From Crystallibacter permensis (GTDB taxonomy: Bacteria > Actinomycetota > Actinomycetes > Actinomycetales > Micrococcaceae), in NCBI RefSeq assembly GCF_025960875.1, contig NZ_JAODLR010000010.1:1-64000 (forward strand): 64,000 nucleotides of DNA. The letters run 5' to 3'. Within the stretch, counting starts at the first letter, position 1; each line of letters starts with the position of its first letter. Shown in pieces: positions 1 through 8,485 of the stretch. The notes under the pieces were generated by a model. The model ran no database searches. It had not been told where the DNA came from and saw only the letters and a program-made list of their open reading frames with translations. The position numbers were made by a program, and so were the translations under genes.

Positions 1-125
1 TTGATCTGTACTCACTGACCATCGCACGATGGCTCACTACGTTGCCGGAGCAACGCGCAACTGCGGAGAATTACACCATTCCACGGGACGTAACCTGTGG
101 GCTCTTCATAGGGATTTCGATAGTG

Positions 126-3100
126 CTACAGGCCGAGTCCCGGACCGCGTAGCTCGTCTGTTGCCCGCTGTTGTTCGCGCACGGCGCGTTCTGCGGCAAG
201 CCTGGCCTGCCGTTGGGCGTCGGTTTCCGGGGCCTTCTGCTCTGCCGGTTTCTGCTCCGCGGTTTTCTTAGCCTGCTGTTCGGCGACCATTTTCTCCATC
301 CTGGTCATCAGGCGCGGCTTTTCCGTTTGCGCCGGGGTGATGGCTGTTGGCTCTTGGCCGTGAGTCTTGCGGTCGGTGTCGGATGCCTGTTGCGCGGGGG
401 CCTGCGGGGCGTGGGTGTTCTTGGTGCGTTCCACGGCGTTGATGGCGTCCAGCGTCCGGTCCTGGTCGGTGGCGTGGTCGGTGAGGGCGCGGGAGCGTTT
501 GCTGACGGTCACGGCCTGCTCGTGGAGCTGGCGGCCGATGTCGTCGTTTCTGAACCGCTCGGGCACGGGTGTGGCCTGGGTTTCGGGGATGTTGTAGCGG
601 GCGCGGAACATCTCCAGGGTTGCTGCGGTGTCGCGCCACTGCCTGGCGGCGTCGGGGCGTGCCGGCACCGGCCCGAGTTTCTGTGCCCATTCCGGTGGTT
701 CGGCGGCCAGCAGGTGCCCACGTTCCTCGAACCGTGCCGCGAGGACCTGACGCCGTGCGGCGAGTTCTTCCCGCCACGGCCCGGGCAGGTACGTGCTTGC
801 TGCTGCCCGTGAGGGGGCCAGCCATTCCGGCAGCCGGTCCGGCACATCAGTGGCGGTGTCAGGGCGCGGGGTGAGGGCGCGGAGGCGTTCTTCGGCACGG
901 GCGCGTGCGGCGATGGCTTCCTGCCCGAGCGCCCGCTGGTTGACGGCGGCGGCCACGGGATCACCGGCACCGTGCTGGGTGCGGCTGCCGCGCTCTGCTG
1001 CTTCGGCCGTCCGCTGTCCGTCTTTGAGCTGCTGGGTGCGGATCCGGTGCTCGTCCTGGAGGGCGCGGAGCTGTTGATGTGCCTGCCGGGCGGCGGCGGC
1101 GTCGTTGATGGAGGATTGTTCCCGCGCGCTGAACCGGGTGGTGAAGATCCTGCGTTCCAGCTCGGCGTCGGTGAGGTTGCCGTGGCGGCGGTTCGCCCAG
1201 TGGTCTGCCGGTTTGGGGCCGTCGGCTGCGGCGGCTTCCCGTGCGGTGCGGGCGGCGGCTTCCGCATCGGTGCGGAGCTTGGCCAGCTGGTCGTCGGTGA
1301 GTTGCTGGAGCGGGCGTTCTCCTGCCTGGGCGAGGAGTTCGGGTGCTTTCTCCATGATCTTTTCCAGCCGCCACGCGAGCACGGCGGACTGGTCCTCGGC
1401 GCTGTCGAAGTCCCGTTGTCCTGCCGCGGTGCGCAGCAGCCCGGCCGGGTCCCAGCCGCCGTGCTCGGCGCCGGCCAGGTGGGTCGCCACTGCTCCCCAT
1501 GATTCGGCGGTGATGAACGTTTCCGCGTCCGGTCCCAGGACGTCCCGTGCCATGGCCGCCATGCGGATAGTGTTCGCTTCGTCGTTGACGTAGCGGTACT
1601 GGTCGGCCAGGGTCAGCGGGGAGTTGATCCGGTCGTATTCGGTGGCCAGGGTTTCGTGCGCGGAGGAATCCTGGCTGTGGTTCCCGGCGATGACGGCAAG
1701 AACAGTGTCGCGGTCCTGGCCTTCCTCAACGGCGACGAACAGAACGTTCTCGTCCCGCCCGCGCGTTGCGGCAACGTAGGCGTTTTCCCGTGACGTTGCC
1801 GCGTCGAGGATCGGGATGCCGGCGTCACGGGTCATGCCCTGCGCCCGGTGGGTGGTCAGGGCGTAGCCAAGGTGAACGTGGCCGGAAACGTACTTCGGAG
1901 GGAGACGAACTCTCCCTCCGTGGTCCAGGTGGCTCACGGACAGGGAACCGTCTTCGTGGGCCTGCTGGACGGTCCACAGGTCGCCGTTCTTCACGACATC
2001 CCGGCCGCGCTTAACCTTCAGCCCGTTGTCGTTTGAGCGGGTCACAATGTGGTCCCCGACCCAGGCCCGGGAACCGTCGCGCAGCTGCACGCAGGTCCCT
2101 GCCCCGGCGACTTCGCCGGTCTGGATGCGGTAGGCCTGCGCGCGTTCGGACAGGCGCTGGGAGCTTTCATTGGTCGGGGCCATCATCACCGCGGCGTCGC
2201 CCTGGTTCAGGCGGGCCTGCCACCGTCCGAAGGCCAGTCCTTCAACAATGTCGATGGTCCCGGCCTGGATGCGGCCGTTGTTCTTGTACCAGGCGAACGG
2301 GTCCGCTTCGTGGGCCGTGGGGGTGCGCAGCAGCAGGGACGCTGCTGCCTCGTATGGGCTGTTGAACCGGTGGATGGTTTCCAGTTCGGTGGCGCCGATT
2401 TCGTTGATCAGCAGGCGCAGGGCGCCTCCTGCCTGGACGGCTGAGAGCTGCCGGTCATCGCCGATGAGGCGGACGAGCCCGCCTCCGGCCTCGACTACCC
2501 GGGCGACGTCGGCGAGTTTGCCGGTGCCCTGCATCCCGGCTTCATCGACGATCACGACCGTGCCTGGAGTGACCGTGAACGGACCTGCCGCCGCTGCTCG
2601 GTCCGGGTCCTGGTTGGGGTCCTGGTCCGGGTGGCGGTTGGCGTGGAGGAATTTGTCCGTGGTCGCTGCCGCCACGCCGAGCTGCCCGCCGAGGTTGGCG
2701 GCGGCGACGGCTGAGGGGGCGAGTCCGATGACCCGGCCGCCGGCGTGGGTGATCGCGGCGCGGACCAACCCCATGGAAGTGGATTTGCCGGTGCCGGCCG
2801 CGCCGATGCCGACGCTGAGCAGTTTTGATGAGGTCGCGAATTCGCGGGCGAGGTCGATCTGCCCGGTGTCCAGCGGGTGGGATTTTTCCCCCGTGGCGAC
2901 GGCCTGGTTGTAGGCGGCCACGGCGGTGTCGAAGTCCTGCATCGACGCGGCGGGGATGACGTTTGTGTGTCCGGCGCGCAGCAGCAGGTTCTCGTCTTCG
3001 AGGATTTTCGTGGAGGTGTAGCGGGCGTCGGTGCGGTGGTTGAAGTCGGCGGTGCCGGCGTTGCGGGTGAGCGCTTCGAAGCGTCCGTGGACCTGGTCCG

Positions 3101-4595
3101 GAGTGATGCGCACCGACGCGGAACCCAGGCTGTAGGAGACAACGGCGGCGACGGTTCCGGCCGGGACCGGGCCGTGGTCGGCGGCGTATTCCTTGGCCCA
3201 GCGGTTGGCTTCGGCCATGACGTTCTGGACAGTCCAGGTGGAGCGTTTGTCCGAGACGGCGTCGATGATCCGGCGGGCTGCGGCGTCAAGGTCGATCCCG
3301 GTGGCTATGGGCCGGATGGTGTTGGCGCGGGTGCCGGTGATGCGGGCGAGGTCGTCCTCGGTGTAGAGGGTGCCGGCTTCGTGCCGCCACATCACCGCCT
3401 GTTCGGCGAGGGTTTTGGGTGCTTCCTTATCCGGGCGGGTGTCCAGTGTCGCGGCCTGGGCGAGTTTGATCAGGGCCGTACGGTCGGGGCTGTGCCCGTG
3501 CTGTTCCTCGTAGGCGCGGCGCAGTTCGGTCAGGCTGGTGCGGATGCCCTCGCTGCGCTTGGAGAACAAAGAGACAAGTTCCCTGGGGACTGAGGCGACT
3601 TCCATTACGGGCTGTTTGGACCCGTTCACGGTGCGGGCTTCGAACCGGACGCCGTGTTCTTCCAGGTAGGCCTGGATCCGGGCGTTGTAGTGCTCCGAGA
3701 CGGCCACGGCGGAGCGGTGCAGGAGCTTGCCGTCGATGCTCTTCCAGTTGCCCTGGAGGTCCTGGACCTTGTTCGAGACGACGACGTGGGTGTGCAGGTT
3801 GGGGTCGCCCAGGCGGGAGTCATGGTGCCGGAACGCGGTCGCCGTGAGGCCGCCCTTGACGGCGGTTTGGGCGATGCCGTTGGTGCCCAGGCGGGTGGCC
3901 AGGGCGTGGGTTTCCAGGTACTCGATCGAGTCGTTCAGCGCGGCCTGCTGGGCGTCCTCCACGAGTTTGCGGGTGTCGGCATCGCCGAGCGCCCAGAGCA
4001 CGGAGATGCTTTTGACCGGGGTGAAGGTCAGGTCGTATCCGGCGACGGCGTTCTGCTGTGGCCGCAGTTGGGCGGTGATGAACCTTCCCAGTTCTTCCTT
4101 GGTCGCCGGTGGCCGTCTGTGGTCTTCGCGGAACATGACCGCGCCGGCGGTGGCCCGGATGCGGTGGCGTTCCGCGGCGTTCGGCTTGCGCCCTTGCATG
4201 CGTTCGAAGTCGCTTTCGCGGACGCTGATGGCTTGGGCGAGGGTGTTGTCCTTGGGCGCGTATTCGTAGTATCTGCGGCCGAGTTTGGCTTCCTTCTCCG
4301 CGGCCCGCTGGGCGGCTTTCGCGCTCATGCCGGAAGCGGACTTGGCCTGGAGGATGGCTTCGAATTCCGGGTGCCGGCCCTTGCCGAACAGGTTCGCCAT
4401 CTGCGCTTCCGTGACGTTGCCGGAGACGCCGAGTGCGGCCGCGCCTTGGCCGAGCCACTGCCCGGGCGGGAGCCCGGCCATGGTGTAGTAGTCGCCCAGT
4501 TCCCGGTCCCCGGCGCGCAGTTCATCACCGCTGGCGGTCTCCTGCGTGTAGTACAGGTAGCCGGTGCCAGCACTGAGAACGTGCAGCGACATCAT
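126..4595 (-). CDS. traA: TraA-like MobF relaxase/helicase
   Basis: Conjugative relaxase that would nick oriT, stay bound to the transferred strand and unwind the plasmid. The N-terminal third is a TrwC-type relaxase domain with the metal-binding histidine triad in the motif HTHVVVSN near residue 268. A RecD/TraI-like helicase follows, with Walker A GAAGTGKST near residue 598 and Walker B VVIVDEAG near residue 683. The C-terminal part is charged, Ala/Gln/Arg rich and probably coiled coil. At 1489 residues it is of normal length for actinobacterial TraA proteins. Two ATG codons lie in tandem at the start; either could be used. It is transcribed away from an inverted repeat (4721-4778) that is the best oriT candidate, and a small gene runs in the other direction at 5056. 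No interruption is seen. Confidence 0.95.
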   Translation of the reverse strand: MMSLHVLSAGTGYLYYTQETASGDELRAGDRELGDYYTMAGLPPGQWLGQGAAALGVSGNVTEAQMANLFGKGRHPEFEAILQAKSASGMSAKAAQRAAEKEAKLGRRYYEYAPKDNTLAQAISVRESDFERMQGRKPNAAERHRIRATAGAVMFREDHRRPPATKEELGRFITAQLRPQQNAVAGYDLTFTPVKSISVLWALGDADTRKLVEDAQQAALNDSIEYLETHALATRLGTNGIAQTAVKGGLTATAFRHHDSRLGDPNLHTHVVVSNKVQDLQGNWKSIDGKLLHRSAVAVSEHYNARIQAYLEEHGVRFEARTVNGSKQPVMEVASVPRELVSLFSKRSEGIRTSLTELRRAYEEQHGHSPDRTALIKLAQAATLDTRPDKEAPKTLAEQAVMWRHEAGTLYTEDDLARITGTRANTIRPIATGIDLDAAARRIIDAVSDKRSTWTVQNVMAEANRWAKEYAADHGPVPAGTVAAVVSYSLGSASVRITPDQVHGRFEALTRNAGTADFNHRTDARYTSTKILEDENLLLRAGHTNVIPAASMQDFDTAVAAYNQAVATGEKSHPLDTGQIDLAREFATSSKLLSVGIGAAGTGKSTSMGLVRAAITHAGGRVIGLAPSAVAAANLGGQLGVAAATTDKFLHANRHPDQDPNQDPDRAAAAGPFTVTPGTVVIVDEAGMQGTGKLADVARVVEAGGGLVRLIGDDRQLSAVQAGGALRLLINEIGATELETIHRFNSPYEAAASLLLRTPTAHEADPFAWYKNNGRIQAGTIDIVEGLAFGRWQARLNQGDAAVMMAPTNESSQRLSERAQAYRIQTGEVAGAGTCVQLRDGSRAWVGDHIVTRSNDNGLKVKRGRDVVKNGDLWTVQQAHEDGSLSVSHLDHGGRVRLPPKYVSGHVHLGYALTTHRAQGMTRDAGIPILDAATSRENAYVAATRGRDENVLFVAVEEGQDRDTVLAVIAGNHSQDSSAHETLATEYDRINSPLTLADQYRYVNDEANTIRMAAMARDVLGPDAETFITAESWGAVATHLAGAEHGGWDPAGLLRTAAGQRDFDSAEDQSAVLAWRLEKIMEKAPELLAQAGERPLQQLTDDQLAKLRTDAEAAARTAREAAAADGPKPADHWANRRHGNLTDAELERRIFTTRFSAREQSSINDAAAARQAHQQLRALQDEHRIRTQQLKDGQRTAEAAERGSRTQHGAGDPVAAAVNQRALGQEAIAARARAEERLRALTPRPDTATDVPDRLPEWLAPSRAAASTYLPGPWREELAARRQVLAARFEERGHLLAAEPPEWAQKLGPVPARPDAARQWRDTAATLEMFRARYNIPETQATPVPERFRNDDIGRQLHEQAVTVSKRSRALTDHATDQDRTLDAINAVERTKNTHAPQAPAQQASDTDRKTHGQEPTAITPAQTEKPRLMTRMEKMVAEQQAKKTAEQKPAEQKAPETDAQRQARLAAERAVREQQRATDELRGPGLGL

Positions 4596-5055
4596 GACCC
4601 GACTCTAACGGAATCGGCCTCGTTTATTCGAAATGCAAGAGGTGTGACTGGATTCAGCGTTTTGAGTGTGATGCGAGCGTGCGAGTATCGGTTCGAAAAA
4701 CATCGGATTCTGTCCATCGGTTGGATGCGGGTATCCATATGAGAAGCGCCAGCTTCGATTGTTGATACCCGCATCCAAGGGCTATGCACAGCTCGACCAC
4801 AAAGAGGGGGTTCCTGGTCCGTCCAGAGCACAGTGTGTGTAACCCCAGCCAGCGCCCCGCACCGGGCCTGACGCCGCCGGCCGGTACGCCAGCGGCTATT
4901 GCCCGGCGGTGACGCTGAGCGGGCGTCAACGCCGGCACCGCGCGGCTGCCCGGGACAACACGCGGCCGAGTTGTAACCGTTAGGCCGGGTGTCCTGCGGG
5001 GGTTCTGTCAGAATAGGGCGGAGGAACGTATAACCCGAGCACACAGTAGGGGGCC
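4596..5055. other. Intergenic region between traA and accessory gene (oriT region)
   Basis: This 460-base stretch separates the divergent relaxase and accessory genes. It holds the long inverted repeat described separately, the short repeats ATTCGAAAT and GTTCGAAAA on its left side, and presumably both divergent promoters. No convincing gene is present; the open frames here are antisense or spurious. Confidence 0.6.
4721..4778. other. Candidate oriT: long inverted repeat with nested hairpin
   Basis: The arms TTGGATGCGGGTATC (4721-4735) and GATACCCGCATCCAA (4764-4778) are perfect 15-base complements. A second hairpin, GAAGC-GCCA-GCTTC (4743-4756), is nested in the 28-base loop. A perfect inverted repeat about 130 bases from a MobF relaxase gene, between it and a divergent small gene, is the usual place and shape of an origin of transfer. 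The nick site itself cannot be read from the sequence. Confidence 0.6.
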
Positions 5056-5493
5056 GTGATGGCTGGCAAGGCACGTAATTCGATGATGGTTCAGGCACGC
5101 CGTAAGACCGAAGAGTTGGCCGCGAAGCGGCGCGAGCGTGAGGCGGAGCTTCAGTCGCTGGCCACCGATTACCATGCGGCGACGATGATGGCCGCGGCCA
5201 CGGTGGAGGAAGCCGAGCGTCAGGCCGCGGAGCTGATCGCCGCCGCGAAGCAGAACGCCGAGGCGGCCGTCGAGGATGCGAAGGAAACGGTGCTCAAGAT
5301 GCTCGCTACCGGGGAAACCCGCAAAGGGATCGCCGAACTCCTGGACGTCAGCGTGTCCTACGTGCGCAGCATCGACGTGGCCGCGTCAAAGAAGGCCAAA
5401 CCCGACACCGGTAGCGGGGACACCGGGGCCGATGGTTTAGAAGAGCGTAGGAGCGTTGGGGTCGTGGCCGGACATGAGGGGTCGGATCACTGA
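5056..5493 (+). CDS. Small coiled-coil protein, possible mobilisation accessory
   Basis: A 145-residue, strongly charged protein. Residues 10-85 are Ala/Glu/Arg/Lys rich with heptad-like spacing and probably form a coiled coil. Residues of about 83-110 (ATGETRKGIAELLDVSVSYV) read as a helix-turn-helix of the kind that follows such coils. It starts at GTG 5056 or ATG 5059 and is divergent from traA across the oriT candidate, which is where relaxosome accessory DNA-binding proteins sit. That role is inferred from position only. Its last 57 bases overlap the convergent HNH gene, so one of the two C-termini may be longer in this plasmid than in relatives. No family name is recognised. Confidence 0.7.
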   Translation: MMAGKARNSMMVQARRKTEELAAKRREREAELQSLATDYHAATMMAAATVEEAERQAAELIAAAKQNAEAAVEDAKETVLKMLATGETRKGIAELLDVSVSYVRSIDVAASKKAKPDTGSGDTGADGLEERRSVGVVAGHEGSDH

Positions 5494-5919
5494 TTCGTCC
5501 CAGCCGTGCTCTTTGAGAGCGTCGCGGAGCTGCCGCGACTGTGCGGCGAAGTTGGTACGGCCGGTGCCGCGCCACCGCCAGGTATGGGCGTTGGCGTGGC
5601 GTCTTTTTTGTGAGCGGTCACGAAGGTTATCTGCCTGGGTTCCCGGGTACAGGTGGCTGTCCTTCCCGCCGGTGGCGCGGACGCACAGGGGGATGTCGCA
5701 GGTGTGCAGGAGCTTGATGTCGGCCGGCAGATGCTCGCCGGTGAGCAGCAGGTAGGCGAAGCGTTGCGGGCGGAGGGCCTGCTGCGCGCTGGCTGTCTTG
5801 ATCCAGTAGCGGCCGTAGCCGTCATCGCCGACGGCTCCGGTCCAGAGCCAGCAGTCATTCTCCCGGCGTCCTTTGATGATCTTGGGCCAGAACCGGGCCT
5901 CATCCGGTGACACGCTCAT
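5437..5919 (-). CDS. HNH endonuclease-like protein
   Basis: A 160-residue protein with the layout of phage- and plasmid-borne HNH nucleases. An N-terminal module FWPKIIKGRRENDCWLWTGA is followed by a DDGYGRYW segment, then LLHTCDIPLCVRATGG and HLYPGTQADNLRD, which carry the His, Cys, His and Asn positions expected of an HNH_3-type fold. The C-terminus (residues 120-155) looks like a helical DNA-binding tail. It follows a small membrane protein gene by only 7 bases, so the two are probably co-transcribed. The 3' end overlaps the convergent gene at 5056-5493. Homing or host-take-over roles are known for such proteins; the role here is unknown. Confidence 0.75.
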   Translation of the reverse strand: MSVSPDEARFWPKIIKGRRENDCWLWTGAVGDDGYGRYWIKTASAQQALRPQRFAYLLLTGEHLPADIKLLHTCDIPLCVRATGGKDSHLYPGTQADNLRDRSQKRRHANAHTWRWRGTGRTNFAAQSRQLRDALKEHGWDESVIRPLMSGHDPNAPTLF

Positions 5920-5926
5920 GATGGGT

Positions 5927-6187
5927 TCACCATCTGGGCCAGCGGCGTTCCAGCCTGTTGGCCGCGAAGAAGAAGCCCGCGGTAAACAGCAGTCCGGGCA
6001 GCGCGTGGAGTAGGCCTTGGCCGAGCCAGGTCCCTACAGCTGAGATGAGGGCGATAACGCCGGCGGCCTTGCACAGGAAGATCAAGAGTCCCCGGCCGGC
6101 GGTTATCGGGTGCGTCAGCGCGAAGATCACCCACCCGCCCAGGGCGACAGCTGCGAAGACGGCGAGGAAGATCAGGATGAACATCAT
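5927..6187 (-). CDS. Small membrane protein
   Basis: An 86-residue protein with three hydrophobic segments (about residues 2-25, 33-52 and 58-77) and a basic C-terminal tail (NRLERRWPRW), so the C-terminus is probably cytoplasmic. It sits just upstream of the HNH gene in the same direction. No family is recognised. Small multi-spanning proteins are common in transfer regions, but nothing in the sequence shows a role. Confidence 0.65.
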   Translation of the reverse strand: MMFILIFLAVFAAVALGGWVIFALTHPITAGRGLLIFLCKAAGVIALISAVGTWLGQGLLHALPGLLFTAGFFFAANRLERRWPRW

Positions 6188-6504
6188 GCGCTCCTAGTAT
6201 TCGGTTCGGCCGTTACTTCCTGGTCGAGGTCCCGGGGCGGCTCGCCCTGGTTGCCTGATTCAGCTGCATCTTGTATCCATGTGCGCCTGCGAATGTCTGG
6301 TCTTGATGGCGGTTAAAGAGGAAGGGAAGGGCCTGCACCTGGTGCCGGCCCTTCCCTTCGTTTCCCTCAGCAAAAGGAAAATTGTGGTGCTGCATCGGTG
6401 CCACGGCTGCCCGGGCCGGTGGTCTTCCCTGCAGAACTCTACCCAGCCACCCTGGCACTACGCAGGCTCTCCTTGGGTGGCACCGTGTTCTTCTGGGGTA
6501 CGGG
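6188..6504. terminator. Gene-free stretch with strong terminator-like hairpin
   Basis: The only clear element is a perfect hairpin with 13-base arms GAAGGGAAGGGCC (6321-6333) and GGCCCTTCCCTTC (6347-6359), followed on the plus strand by GTTTCC. It could end transcription from the minus-strand gene at 6505-6666. Nothing else is recognised in this stretch. Confidence 0.6.
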
Positions 6505-6666
6505 TCAGGGAAGGTCCTGCCGGTCGACCCACACGGCATCGACCGGGCCGGGAATTCCGGAACCGTGAAGGGTAAATGCTTCCAGCTGCTCTTCTGCGAT
6601 ACTGTCCGCCCTGCTGTCCTGGCAGTAGTAGACGTCGGCGACGGGCCGCCGGTAATCGGATCCCAT
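6505..6666 (-). CDS. Short hypothetical protein (53 aa)
   Basis: A 53-residue frame beginning MGSDYRRPVADVYYC and ending AVWVDRQDLP. The start is supported by AAAGG about nine bases upstream of the ATG, and a strong hairpin lies downstream at 6321-6359. Composition is mixed and acidic with no low-complexity bias, unlike spurious high-GC frames. No family is recognised and no function can be proposed. It is flanked by plasmid housekeeping genes of unknown role. Confidence 0.5.
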   Translation of the reverse strand: MGSDYRRPVADVYYCQDSRADSIAEEQLEAFTLHGSGIPGPVDAVWVDRQDLP

Positions 6667-6752
6667 GGATGAGGCCTTTCGGAGTGGTTTTCCCTCCAGT
6701 CTGGCACTCTGGTTTCCCTGTCGGTTGTTAGGGGCTGCGCCCGCGCCAGCGT

Positions 6753-6799
6753 GTCGGCCGGCTGCCGGGGGAGCGCAGCGGCGGAGGCAGCCGGCCGAC
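6753..6799. repeat. Inverted repeat with 14-base arms
   Basis: GTCGGCCGGCTGCC (6753-6766) and GGCAGCCGGCCGAC (6786-6799) are perfect complements around a 19-base GC-rich loop. It lies just beyond the 3' end of the DUF4192 gene and may be a second terminator-like structure. Confidence 0.55.
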
Positions 6800-6816
6800 C
6801 ATTTCCGAAACCGGGT

Positions 6817-6842
6817 GAGGCCCGCCCGTGCGGGCGGGCCTC
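6817..6842 (-). terminator. Terminator-like hairpin after the DUF4192 gene
   Basis: Arms GAGGCCCGCCC and GGGCGGGCCTC with loop GTGC form a perfect 11-bp stem about 10 bases beyond the stop codon at 6853. There is no long U-tract, as is usual in high-GC actinobacteria. Confidence 0.6.
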
Positions 6843-6852
6843 CCTGATGTGG

Positions 6853-7905
6853 TTAGTGCTTGTAGGCGGTTTCCTTGTTCAGGGCCGGGCGGGGCAGGAT
6901 GCCCATGTTGTAGAACTTGCGCAGCAGTTCCGCCAAACGGTAACCGGGATCCGCGGCGAGGGCCTTGTCCGTGTACAGGCCTGCCGGGGTGCCTTTGCCC
7001 TTGTACCAGTTGATCCAACCCAACCCGGTCAACAGCGGCGCCCGGTACACGCCGGGGGCGAACCGCAGCAGGTGCACCAGCAACCGCTCCGCTGTATCGA
7101 CCCTCCCCCAGTCCGGCGCCGTCTCGGCGAGGCCGATCACGACTTTCCCGAACACGGTTTCGTCATCGCTGGTGTCGATGATGTCGGCCATCAGCCGGTC
7201 CCGCACCGGCTTGATTTGGAACGCTGCGCAAAGCTCGAGCGCTTCCGGCTCGTCGGGTTCGCCGCCGTTGCCGATCGCGGCATCGAAGGCGTGGCGGGCG
7301 GCGAGCATGGGCTCGGTCGTGAAGTCGACCGGATCGGCCACCATGTAATTCCCGGTGAGGAGGTCGATGGTGTCCGCGTTGCTGGTGGAGCTGCTGAACT
7401 CCGGTGCCGGGGCGTGCTCGGTGGTGCCGGGGTTGGATCCGCGGTAGATCATTTCCGCGCTCACGATACTGTTCTCAATCAGGGACGTGTCCTGCCAGCC
7501 GGTGCAGTCCGGGACCTCACAGCCGGGCTCGCACCGGTAATTCGCCCACCCGCCCGTGGTGACGATCCAGCCGTCACGGATCGGCATGCCCGCCGTCTCG
7601 AGTTCTTCGCGCAGGGCGTCGATCAGGTCGGCGTGGGGGCGTGCGCCTGACAGGGTGTTCTCGTCACTGTAGACGATGAACAAGGTGGCGTCCGCCGTCT
7701 CGTCCTTGCACACAAACGAGGTCAACGTCTGCGCGAACGAACGCACATCGCTGCCCGGTGTCGGTGCGTCCATCCGCAGCGTCGCGCCGAGCAGCGGCCC
7801 GGTCAGGGTGACCAGCACAATCGAGTCTTTCGGCTGGAAACCGAGCGTGTGGGGAACGTAGCTGAGGATATCGGCGGCGCTAACAGCTTTGATCTTGTTG
7901 TTCAT
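6853..7905 (-). CDS. DUF4192 family protein
   Basis: A 350-residue protein of the actinobacterial DUF4192 family. The family hallmark follows the start: ADILSYVPHTLGFQPKDSIVLV, in which the domain reads as a Rossmann-like opening. The frame stays open far upstream, but the start chosen is ATG 7905 because AAAGGAC lies just ahead of it and the family homology begins here. The extra upstream frame is the duplicated leader (7954-8276). DUF4192 proteins are common in actinobacterial chromosomes and plasmids; their function is not established. The next gene upstream, a DprA-like gene, shares the same leader, so the two are probably controlled together although each has its own copy. Confidence 0.85.
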   Translation of the reverse strand: MNNKIKAVSAADILSYVPHTLGFQPKDSIVLVTLTGPLLGATLRMDAPTPGSDVRSFAQTLTSFVCKDETADATLFIVYSDENTLSGARPHADLIDALREELETAGMPIRDGWIVTTGGWANYRCEPGCEVPDCTGWQDTSLIENSIVSAEMIYRGSNPGTTEHAPAPEFSSSTSNADTIDLLTGNYMVADPVDFTTEPMLAARHAFDAAIGNGGEPDEPEALELCAAFQIKPVRDRLMADIIDTSDDETVFGKVVIGLAETAPDWGRVDTAERLLVHLLRFAPGVYRAPLLTGLGWINWYKGKGTPAGLYTDKALAADPGYRLAELLRKFYNMGILPRPALNKETAYKH

Positions 7906-7953
7906 GGGTTTTCGTGTCCTTTGCTGAGGATTCCGGGTGGCGGGGGCAGTCGC

Positions 7954-8276
7954 GTGACCGGCCAGCTTCCCCTCTCCCCCCGTTGTTTTTTGCCTGCTGG
8001 CGAAGCTTGCGGAGCTGTGCCCGTCGGAGTCACTGCTCAACCCCGCCAGGGGCAAGGGCACGGGGAATTTCGGGAGGAAAAAAGCGAAGCGCCGGACGAA
8101 AATCCCCGGGTCCGCAGCCGGACGGAGTCCGGTTGACGGTGCGGAGCGGGCACGTACGATCCGAAGGACAGCAGCAAAAAAACGTCGTAGACACAACTGG
8201 TCCGTGTCCGGTGGAGCGCTGCGACAACGGGCCCGGACCTCAACAGCCGGCCGCGCCAGCGGACGATCCGATTCCC
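7954..8276 (-). repeat. Duplicated leader, copy 1 (upstream of DUF4192 gene)
   Basis: About 323 bases nearly identical to 9440-9765 and in the same orientation. Each copy ends about 45-50 bases before an ATG preceded by GCAAAGGAC. It contains a perfect CCGGAC/GTCCGG hairpin and a short GCG-CTT-CGC stem followed by six T on the minus strand. It probably holds the promoter and a long 5' untranslated region, and it may be a cis-acting RNA. Confidence 0.85.
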
Positions 8277-8389
8277 GGGCGAGGCTTGCGAGCCCCATCT
8301 CCAGTACCCCGGCTTTCACCTCAGGTTCCCGCGATGGCTAGGCGGGCCGCGTACCCCACGGCTCCCGCGTCGCTGACCTGGGCGGGATG

Positions 8390-8443
8390 GCGGTCCGCCG
8401 CCGGCAACCAACAGGACAAGCGGCCTGTTGCGGCGGGCCGCCC
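8390..8443 (-). terminator. Long imperfect hairpin after dprA
   Basis: Outer arms GGCGGTCCGCCG and CGGCGGGCCGCC and inner arms CAACAGG and CCTGTTG form a bulged stem 40-95 bases beyond the dprA stop codon. Its position fits a terminator. The remaining intergenic bases between it and the leader repeat show nothing else. Confidence 0.5.
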
Positions 8444-8485
8444 GCGGTGACCGGCCCGAAACGAGCCGGCCACCGCTGGTTCCAG

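Noticed and set aside
3654-4742. A 362-residue plus-strand open frame opposite traA.
   Set aside because: It is antisense to conserved relaxase motifs and shows only shadow composition.
4592-5098. A 168-residue minus-strand frame through the oriT region.
   Set aside because: It runs through the inverted repeat, overlaps the divergent gene start and has no protein-like features.
7906-8319. N-terminal extension of the DUF4192 protein through the leader repeat.
   Set aside because: The same extension appears before dprA because the leader is duplicated; real starts with ribosome sites lie downstream in both.
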